This document shows positions 56,418 through 64,000 of a stretch of 64,000 nt of DNA, in pieces; within the stretch, counting starts at the first letter, position 1, and the number at the start of each line of letters is the position of its first letter. Under the pieces are notes generated by a model, which saw nothing but the letters and a program-made list of their open reading frames with translations, had not been told where the DNA came from and did no database searches. The stretch covers positions 7,716,963-7,780,962 of the forward strand of contig NC_135022.1 of NCBI RefSeq assembly GCF_051020955.1. The letters run 5' to 3'. The position numbers were made by a program, and so were the translations under genes. This stretch comes from Megalopta genalis. Lineage: Eukaryota; Arthropoda; Insecta; Hymenoptera; Halictidae.

Positions 56418-56840
56418 GTCCGAGTTGTAGTAAAGGCCGCAACAGTGGCGAAAATAGGTAGTATTTTTGCAATATCTAGAACATTGGAATGCTCTAGAAG
56501 AATTAATGAACTAAAATTTAAGACTTTCGATAATATCGTGAGTAGACTCGTTAATGACAGAAGAAACAATCCAAGTGTTAACATTGACATTGAACAATGT
56601 ATCAAGTTACAGTGTTAACCATGGGTGTTTGGAAACCATTATCGGCTGGCGTTATATTTTGCCAGCAAGAAGATCTTTGTTGGCCATTTATCGAGAACAA
56701 AAAGTTGAAAGAATTATTCGATGGAATATTTAACGGTGAAAATTTCAATAAAGCATTCGAACCCATTACAAATGATATGAAAGAATTAATTAGGACCTCG
56801 AAATTACTTCGGGAGGAACAAAATTCCTGTCGCATAATTG
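56418..56840 (+). pseudogene. RAD50-like gene fragment, frameshifted
   Basis: Begins right after a TTTTTGTACAG acceptor with GTC CGA, matching the exon border before the conserved VRL segment of Rad50. Reads SRTLECSRRINELKFKTFDN, then after a frameshift at about 56615 MGVWKPLSAGVIFCQQEDLCWPF and NKKLKELFDGIFNGENFNKAF. The family has MGVSK, VIFCHQED, WPL and KFDEIF there, so this is the segment from the ATPase head through the Q-loop into the coiled coil. Rad50 is the ATPase partner of Mre11. Here Gln replaces His in FCHQE. Walker A, coiled coil, zinc hook and Walker B are absent. A dead fragment of about 130 codons. Confidence 0.82.
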
Positions 56841-56932
56841 TTAACACTAACTTGATACATTGTACTGTATCAATGTTAACACTTCGATTGTTTCTCGATA
56901 CGACCGTTCTTCTTAACAATCTCACTAATCTG
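56548..56932. repeat. Inverted repeat with 75-90 bp arms inside and beside the RAD50-like fragment
   Basis: 56548-56618 (including AAGTGTTAACATTGAC and ACAATGTATCAAG) recurs inverted at 56840-56932. Peptide reading shows it too: NIDIEQCIKL on plus and NIDTVQCIKL on minus. The arms enclose about 220 bp of RAD50-like exon. The right arm looks like a local inverted duplication of exon sequence. Confidence 0.75.
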
Positions 56933-57131
56933 CATACCAATGAACCCAGTATGCCGCAACTAGAATCCTCGCCTCAAGAGCAGTCGTGCTCTACAAAATT
57001 TAACTCAACCTCTAGTCTACAAATCTCCTAATTTTCTCAAATATCCCTAAACTCTGAGATCGTAAAACTCAAACCAATTGTTACGTCCTCCGACGTATTG
57101 AATTAGTCGCATAAGAACATATATATATATA

Positions 57132-59082
57132 CAGGGTGTCCCACAATTATTTTAACAGCCGAAAATGAGGGGTAGCTGAGGTCATTTGAAGTAACTTTTT
57201 CCTTTGCGAAAATGCAATCCGCGGCTTTGTTTACGAGTTATTAACGAAAAACTCTGGCCAATGAGAGGTGACGGTGCGAGAGAGAGGGTCCGCGAGAGAG
57301 TCCGCAGCACGAGGCTTTGACAGAAGGTCGGGACGGACTCGAGCCGCGTTCGAAGTATTGAACAAGTCACGAAGCGAGAACTTGCCGGATTTTTTTAACT
57401 ACATAACAGTGATATTTTTAAGAAAAACGCTGTTCACCTTTACATGAGAACGTCTGAAGAATATTCACTAATTTTTCGGACTCGAAATAATATGTAGTTT
57501 AACCGCGACAGTCGTTTTAATTTTCTGGTGTGCATGACACCTTATGTGTACCATATGAAATATTTATGCAAGGTGTACAGTGAAGATTAACAAAGTTCGT
57601 AAATGATATTTTAATTTAAATAATTCCGTGTACGAACAGAATTCAACGAATGATTCGCAAAGCTGATTTAATAATAAATAATCGCGTTAAGGTACGTAAA
57701 GGATTTGTTTTTTAGAGAAATATGAAAAATATTATCGATAAGAAACTCACCCATTTAGTTGAGGATGCATTTGCTGACTCGTACGTACTGACCTCGTACA
57801 ACGAACAGCTGATCCCAGGTCGATGACCGCAACATTCGAGGGATACTGTCGGTGGAACCTCTGGTATGGTTATTTGCGAAGTTCACTTACACTGCACTGT
57901 CACCAAACACTGATCAGTTATTTAATCACTGATAATCCGAATCACTTGTGGATATTTAAGAAAGATCACTGAGACTCGTTCATGGATAATCGTTTATTCG
58001 ACGCGTTCGTTCGGAAGTCGACGTTTCACTGCCGAAAAATTCAGGCCTTGACTGTGGGTCCTTGTTGTTCTTCGTTCGGCCGTACAAGGAAATGACACTC
58101 GATACCATTTTCTTCGCACGGCCATTAATTACGTTCTAAGAGCGCAGGGTGACAGCGGATCGGACACAGTTTACGTCTCGGCATATCTTGTTTATTTCAT
58201 TTGGCGGTACCCTGCGCTTCGAAGAAAATAGTATCGGGTGTTATTTCCTCGGACGACCGAAAGACGAACGACAAGGGCCCACGGTCGAGGCCTCGATTTT
58301 TTGGCAGTGAAACGTCGACTTCCGAACGAACGCGTCGAATAAACGATTATCCGCGAACGAGTCTCAGTGATCTTTCTTAAATATCCACAAGTGATTCGGA
58401 TTATCAGTGATTAATTAAGTGATCAGTGTTTAGTGACAGTGCAGTGAAAGATCAGCTGTACGTTGTACAAAGTCAGTGCCCTTCGACATCATGAATTTCA
58501 GCCAGCAAATGCATCCTCAACTAACTGGGTGAGTTTCTTACTGATAATATTTTTCATATCTCTCTAATAAACAAATCCTTTACGTCCCTTATTTATTATT
58601 AAATCAGCTTTGCAAATCATTCGTGAATCTTCACTGTACACCTTGCATAAAAATTTCATATGGTACACACGAGGTGTCATGCACACCAGAAAATTAAAAC
58701 AGCTGTCACGGTTAAACTTCATATTATTTCGGGTCCGAAAAATTAGTAAGTATTCTTCAGACGTTCTAAAGTAAAGGTGAACAGCGTTTTTCTTAAAAAT
58801 ATCACTGTTATGTAGTTAAAAAAATCCGGCAAGTTCTCGCTTCGTGACTTGTTCAATACTTCGAACGCGGCTCGAGTCCGTCCCGACCTTCTGTCAAAGC
58901 CTCGTGCTGCGGACTCTCTCGCGGACCCTCTCTCTCGCACCGTCACCTCTCATTGGCCAGTGTTTTTCGTTAATAACTCGTAAACAAAGCCGCGGATTGC
59001 ATTTTCGCAAAGGAAAAAGTTACTTCAAATGACCTCAGCTACCCCTCATTTTCGGCTGTTAAAATAATTGTGGGACACCCTG
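57132..59082. mobile_element. Palindromic (foldback-type) DNA transposon, 1951 bp
   Basis: Termini CAGGGTGTCCCACAATTATT at 57132 and its inverse ending at 59082, inserted at TA within a (TA)n tract. The two halves are inverted copies of each other almost to the middle (arms about 950 bp, centre near 58100-58150). The TIR start resembles mariner-type ends. No transposase is encoded. The 62-codon frame that occurs once in each arm (57182-57370 minus, 58844-59032 plus) is one sequence seen twice and is probably not a gene. Confidence 0.9.
58491..58530 (+). other. Possible short first coding exon inside the palindrome
   Basis: In the right arm, ATG begins MNFSQQMHPQLTG and is followed at once by a consensus-type donor (GGGTGAGTTTC). 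Upstream sequence (58330-58490) has a 5'-UTR-like look. The left arm carries the same region in degraded form without a matching reading. It may be a captured host first exon and promoter. Based on one exon only. Confidence 0.35.
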
Positions 59083-60599
59083 TATATATATATATATATA
59101 TATATATACCCGAATAGCAATAAGTAGTAATAGTAAGACCATAATATACGAAACACGTAAAGAATAAGTTAGCGATATCGAGTATAGCATATAACCACGT
59201 TAACATAAGTTAGTATAGCCGTACCTCTCGAATCTACTGTATAGAACGAATTATTCTAAGTCCGAAATTCCGCCCGAGCGCGTCAAAGACACGCTCCTAG
59301 TTCTGACGTCACCCGCTCAACGCGGCCGCCCCACTCCGGCGACCGCCCCACCAGGACCTACCGGCAAGATGGCCGCCGATGACCGGAGGAGCTCAGAGCG
59401 GCCGCACAACCGATCAGACTCGTTCCGGGCTCCAGCGAGGGAAGTCGTCTCCTCCTGCAAGCCATTCCCCTAATTCAACTCAAGTCTCTTTTCTATTTCA
59501 AAGTCTCATTCAAACTCAAATCACCGCGTTAGTAACTAAGTCCTTGTATCGTTAATATCTTAGAATATATTTTAGTTATTACTACTTCTACAATCATTAA
59601 TTACCTAGACTCTCTCCCTACTCGGCAATACATTCGTACATTCGTACATATTCACTTAGAAACTATTCCGCCTTCGTGTGTACCGATCTCACCCCGAATG
59701 ATCTGCACGAATGCGTAATACAATTAACGACATTATTCCCAAAGCGCTTGTACCGATCTCACCCCGAATGATCTGGGCGCAGCAGGGATAAGACCGTCCT
59801 TCTTACATTCTTACTTAACAAATAACGAATGCCGAAACGCGCCGGTCGTCGACATCAACTAAGAAAGCTGGCGAAAGCTTTCGTTTCGGGCCGTATCGTA
59901 CGAAGCTCCAGTACTCCGAACGCGTCATCGAGGTAATCTCGCACACCTTCGTCGCCGATCCAGCCACCGGAGTCTGCACCGAACATCAATCTACGGCCAT
60001 CCTGAGAGAGCGAACAGCACCCCGAAATTCCTGAGGACCATTGCGAGCCGGCGTGCGATTGACCGACAAATTAGGTTCTCCGATAAAGGTTAGAGTTTGA
60101 ATTGTACACCCGTCGCAGCGCGTTATTCGTGAAGCCCTGTGGATACGCGAAAGAACCGCGTCGTGTGCCCCAAAAGTTGCGATCTACGTCCTAGCCGCGG
60201 TAATCGCGCGATATATTATATATTTTACGCGTCGAGACTCGCGGGACGTAACACAATCCAGACTTTTACTAAAAAAATCTCCTGCTAACACGAAACTCAA
60301 AAATTCTAAAAAAAACACATATTATAGCTGAATCCAGTACTAAATTCAAACCAGGACGTAATAATACCGATCAAGATTCGAATGATTTCAACATTAACTT
60401 CCCCGTTCTTCCTAACATTCCTGTTCATAATCGTTTCGCGTTTTTCACCGCGCTCGACAATCCAAACGACTCCAGTAACGCTAGTTCTTTCAACAACAAG
60501 CCCGTAGTCAATACATCTGCTGTTGCCAAGCCACACGCCTCGACAACACATTGCAAAACTTCAAACGATTCTAGACAAAAATTTGTTGCAGATCCGGAG

Positions 60600-61195
60600 G
60601 CTCCAACACAAAAACCACCTCCCATTTATATTTACAACTTCTCAAATATTCAGCTTATAAATTCGAAAAAGAATTAACTGCCTATTATGGCAACAGTTTT
60701 TCACCAAAATATAACAGAAAGAATGTCCACATTTAACTTTCAACCATCAAAGATTTCAAAAAACTAAAATTAGGTCTTCAAGCTAAAAATATCACCTTCT
60801 ACATATTCACAATCGAGAACGAAAGAGCAATGGCAATGGTCCTCAAAGGTCTTCCAAACTACACTCCCGAGAAAATAATCCAACAAACTATTTTGCAAGG
60901 AATAAATCCCACAGCCTGCTTTCTCATTGAAGACTCAATCGCCTACAGAGTCAACTTCTCAATGGGCACCTCAAACCAGGATATTTACAAAATTAAATTC
61001 CTATTCAGGGCCAGGGACAAGTACATGTCCAGGATCAAGCACACTCAGTTACTACAGATGCCAAGCTTTTGGCCATTATTCTTCTAATTGCAATCGGCCC
61101 CCGGCACGTGTTAAATGCGCAAGGCCTCACCTCTCCAAAGATTGTTCGAAATCATATGAAGCCATCCCTAAATGGATCAACTTGATGGAAATTAT
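60600..61195 (+). pseudogene. Jockey ORF1 (gag) fragment
   Basis: Several frames read KPPPIYIYNFSNIQLIN, then FNFQPS, then AMAMVLKGLPNYTPEKIIQQ (60830-61087, the PRE_C2HC-type domain), then knuckles YRCQAFGHYSSNC and VKCARPHLSKDC with one Cys missing from each pair. The order is that of Jockey-clade gag. Frame breaks near 60710, 60820 and 61030 show it is dead. Confidence 0.75.
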
Positions 61196-61199
61196 CAAG

Positions 61200-61477
61200 G
61201 AAGAAAGTGGATGTCGTTCCCGGTATGGCATATATTGGGGACCCACGCCTGCATCATGCTCCTCAGGTCGAACCCTTTAGTCAGCCGTGTCTATCTGCCA
61301 CCGGACAACCCCCTCAACCTTCTCATCGACGACTACATGGACCTAGAGACAACGAACGATGGATGTTCGAGATACAACCCGTTATTAGGAAAAAGGTAAG
61401 CATCTTCTGTCTCGTCAGACATCTCGCCGATATTCGATCCAGTATGAAAAAGGACAAGGATGGAAGAAACGTCCTTG
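61200..61477. other. Transition region before arm 2; unrecognised open frames
   Basis: A frame at 61207-61494 (MDVVPGMAYIGDPRLHHAPQ) and an overlapping one at 61172-61399 have no identifiable domain. Sequence between the Jockey fragment and the inverted duplication; origin unknown. Confidence 0.25.
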
Positions 61478-61499
61478 CTTCAAAGAGAAGATAATCTAC

Positions 61500-61850
61500 G
61501 CATCCCAACTTCCGAAGCTCAAGAAGTATCGTCACAACCTGAAATCCCTGTCGAACAATTATCGACGAACGATATAATAAATTCTAGTCCTAAGAATTAT
61601 GATGTAATGTTAAATAGAAAACGACGACAAAATTCAAATTTGCAAATTAAAGAAGTTTATGAACCATTAGATTTAATTTATCTTATGAAAGAATCTAAAA
61701 TAGGAAAATTTTGTAACCAATATAGTGGTCCACACAGAGTTGTAGAAATCTTGCCGAATAGAAATACTAATTGAAGGTAATCTACGTATAGTACACACTA
61801 ACAAATTAAAAATTGCACATGTAAGATCTAAATTTAATTAACAAATAACG
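61500..61850 (+). pseudogene. Chimeric Copia linker / Gypsy integrase C-terminal fragment, copy 2
   Basis: Reads PTSEAQEVSSQPEIPVEQLS, then RKRRQNSNLQIKEVYEPLDL, then the GPY/F-type module (CNQYSGPHRVVEIL) and, after a frame change at 61770, RIVHTNKLKIAHVRSKFN. The second half is a Gypsy integrase end; the first resembles the Copia linker continuous with copy 1. The same junction is in both arms, so it formed before the duplication. Confidence 0.65.
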
Positions 61851-62338
61851 GTACAATTAAAAATAATGCCACATATGTATTACGTATCAACGAATATTCA
61901 TTAGACTTTAACAGTACCAAGATAAGGTAAATTCTCAGAAATTTCTTGGAATTCAACAAACCAATGGATGATGTCATTCTACCAAATCACGACAAAACTC
62001 GCTGAAGCCTACCACAATCAAAGCCGTTATCTGTATCCGATGGAAGACAAGTCGACAACTTCCGTGATGGTAGCAGATAGTTGCTGAGTGTCATGTAGAC
62101 ATCAGGACCACATTTCGAAATGTACCAGTAGAAAAGAGCATCCTATATAGCAACGATAAAAATAGCATCTATAGAATACGATATAATAGAGAAGTAAAAT
62201 TCGCCCAGGAGTTCTTTCGCATTAACTTGATTAATTATATCAAAGATAATAGAGTTTTGAATATTCCAACTATTTAAATTACTGTCCTAAATAAAATATA
62301 ATGTTTTTAATAATCTATGAGGTTCACAAAATTCGAAA

Positions 62339-63640
62339 ATGTCAAAATTACTTAAAAGATATTGTCATTCCGAAACTAGTCTCGAACGCATTTCCGAAAC
62401 TCGATCAAGCCCAAATTATGCAAATAACTTCATTTCACATAGAAACAATGTTAGCGAGAAGGATTTTTTGAAATTGGAATGTTACGACCCAAAATATTGC
62501 GAAGAATGTATTGCACCGTTATATAAACAATATAAACATTTACCATTTCTGTCTTTTTTTAAAAACGTTTACAACAAACCTCCAATAAGAATGAAAAATT
62601 TCTTTCCTGGCCGAGTCTTTTCCGTACTTCAACCTAAACCAATGCAGTGTATCACAATCAGTGTAGGTTCGAAATACACAGTGTTCGTACTCAAGCACAT
62701 AATATACAATGCGATTCCATTTCACAAGAAGAACTGCGATAAATACTGTCCAATATAAATCATAGACCTATTTAAACCAATAACACTACTATGAAAAACC
62801 TCAGAAATAAGTTTATTAATTGCATTAACTCTGCAATGCTATAAATGCTTGAGTTTGCTCCAAAAGATTCGACGCACCTACTTTTTAACTTTGCAGCTTA
62901 CTTAATAGACAACAACAAGGTTTTGTCCTCGCAAAAGTTGCTACAACTAGACAATCTGCATTATCAATTTCATCGAATGAATGTTCCAACTTGAACATTT
63001 TAAACATGGATTTTTATAAATCTAGAGTATTTGATTTAATCGTGTCAGAATAGGAAAAGCAGACAGTAAATTGATCAACGAACTCGAGAAAGCAATATCT
63101 CTAGTGGCAGTAGGATTTGAATGTAGAAATCAATCCTCTGAAGCTGTATTGCTTGTTATCCAAATATGGTTGCAAGTTTTTAATTAATGGACGGCAACAG
63201 CATATAATGACGAGTAAATAAAAATTACCGATCCAGATTTCAAGTTTGCTTCTACATGACTTTTAGTGCCATTAATGCACAATTTGATTCATAGATAATA
63301 TACACGACTTCGCACAATCGCTTCCGATCCTGTTCACCCCGAGAAGTAAATGTTTCAGACTGTTAACCAAATTCAGGAAAGTTTGGTATGAAAGATCCAA
63401 AATCAAATCTCAAATCCTTGCACCAAAAGTACATCGAAATTCAGATCAATGTAGTCTTCCTTTTCTTGTTGATTACTTCCGCAATTGCGCCGTACAAAGT
63501 CTCAAGCCGAAGAACCAGTCTTCTAGATATCTGCTGAACACTGACGTGAATCTTGACATGAAAACGGCATCACTCAATCTCCATATTAATCCAATCGGTT
63601 TTTGCTGACGATAAAAGCCGTAAATCCTCAAGCAAGAAAA
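62339..63640 (+). pseudogene. Decayed unknown gene (copy 2); first 139 codons intact
   Basis: Open frame 62339-62758 (MSKLLKRYCHSETSLERISE) is Cys/His/Tyr-rich (YDPKYCEECIAPLYKQY) with no recognised domain. Protein-like reading continues across frames: DSTHLLFNFAAYLIDNNKVL (about 62870), DSKLINELEKAISLVAVGFE (about 63065) and RSKCFRLLTKFRKVWYER (about 63345). Leu-rich helical stretches suggest a large helical protein. It could be a host gene or a transposon ORF; I cannot name it. Confidence 0.45.
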
Positions 63641-64000
63641 TTCCTGCTTTCTATATTTCCACTTGAATGTTTAGTAGGAATCGTTCAATCTTGGTATTTT
63701 TCATTATGTGATTAATATTTGTTGCCCGTTTATTGAGAATGTATCCACTGCAGGTTACATTTCTTGTTATGTATATCACACTATTTGAAATTTTGGAACC
63801 TAGAATTAATCAGCAATTATTTCCAAATACTTTGGAAATTGAGGTTGATCGTTATGAAGTTAACTCATCATTCTTTGAAAATGGCTATATTTACATATAA
63901 TTAATACTTAGGGAAGCATCGCTCTAATATCGAAAGATATGAGATAATTAACAGTCCAGCCATAGTTGTCTTCAACTACTGAAACCAAGCTGCAGTATTA

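Larger units (their letters stand above)
57079..60253. mobile_element. Solo LTR of a Gypsy-type retrotransposon, with nested palindromic element
   Basis: Ends are TGTTACGTCC (57079-57088) and GGACGTAACA (60244-60253), perfectly inverted and of the TG...CA form. The 4-bp direct repeats CAAT flank it at 57075-57078 and 60254-60257. Without the nested element the LTR is about 1.2 kb. No internal region, primer-binding site or gag/pol lies inside, so it is a solo LTR. It contains a 27-bp word (TGTACCGATCTCACCCCGAA...) twice, near 59681 and 59750, and CpG-rich sequence at 59270-59460. Confidence 0.85.
56935..61195 (+). mobile_element. Jockey-type ORF1 fragment, interrupted by a solo LTR
   Basis: Plus-strand remnants of a Jockey-clade gag. 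A Ser/Gln-rich leader at 56935-57078 (NEPSMPQLESSPQEQS) continues at 60254 after the LTR insertion. It reaches the family block KPPPIYIYNFSNIQLIN (about 60615) and then the RNA-binding and knuckle region. No ORF2 follows. Sequence beyond 61200 changes character. Confidence 0.65.
61478..64000 (+). repeat. Arm 2 of the 2.5 kb inverted duplication (runs off the window)
   Basis: Inverse of 14405-16957. It starts at CTTCAAAGAGAAGATAATC and continues to the last base. Copy 2 keeps reading frames that copy 1 has lost (YLMKESKIGKF after EPLDLI; 139 codons of the MSKLLK protein), so it is the less decayed arm. Confidence 0.9.

Noticed and set aside
57182..59032. Two 62-codon frames as a gene pair
   Set aside because: They are one sequence occurring in each arm of the palindrome. 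There is no domain, and the arms mirror each other.
1..64000. CRISPR array, tRNA or rRNA genes, bacterial operons
   Set aside because: No regularly spaced direct repeats, no cloverleaf-like segments and no complete rRNA sequence were found. The gene structure is eukaryotic.

Overview
This looks like insect nuclear DNA, most likely from a hymenopteran such as an ant. Coding regions carry introns with GT/AG borders, there are no bacterial operons, and the window is dominated by arthropod transposon families: piggyBac, mariner, Jockey, R1-clade, Copia and Gypsy. It reads as a transposon graveyard. About 85% can be assigned to mobile elements, many of them nested. No intact ordinary host gene was found. 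The host-derived pieces are broken copies.

Left third (1-29 kb). A TTAA-flanked DNA transposon with a frameshifted DDE-like protein (92-2680) is followed by AT-rich DNA and a short hairpin repeat. Next is an intron-containing but dead copy of the double-strand-break repair nuclease gene MRE11 (5.6-7.84 kb, minus). A decayed Gypsy pol fragment follows, split exactly at a TTAA by piggyBac-1 (9043-11358). Arm 1 of a 2.5 kb inverted duplication (14.4-16.96 kb) runs into a Copia remnant (to 19.03 kb). A Jockey element (19.03-25.97 kb) abuts the Copia remnant and is itself split by a nearly intact piggyBac-2 (23662-25735). A truncated mariner and a decayed piggyBac-3 (26935-29057) close this part.

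Middle (29-55 kb). This is a cluster of at least seven R1-clade non-LTR retrotransposons (A, B, C, H, G, D, F on minus, E on plus). Several junctions carry a 14-base sequence identical, as I recall it, to the target-site duplication that R1 makes in 28S rDNA, or the 16-mer GTTGTCTAGGACAGTT. The array therefore looks built by repeated insertion at the same kind of site. Element F is GC-rich and almost intact. Embedded here is the most surprising feature: an AT-rich open frame (45248-46160, plus) made of about seven 42-51-residue repeats. Its architecture (helix, variable dipeptide after a conserved SSIL, Gly/Ala loop, helix) recalls TAL-effector-like DNA-binding repeats and suggests transfer from a bacterium, probably an endosymbiont.

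Right end (55-64 kb). A fragment of RAD50, the physical partner of MRE11, lies at 56418-56.83 kb. A Jockey ORF1 fragment is interrupted by a solo LTR with a CAAT target duplication. Inside the LTR sits a 1951-bp, almost wholly palindromic transposon. The window ends in arm 2 of the inverted duplication. Many reading-frame breaks fall at G/C homopolymers of 7-15 bases, so some apparent decay may be assembly error.
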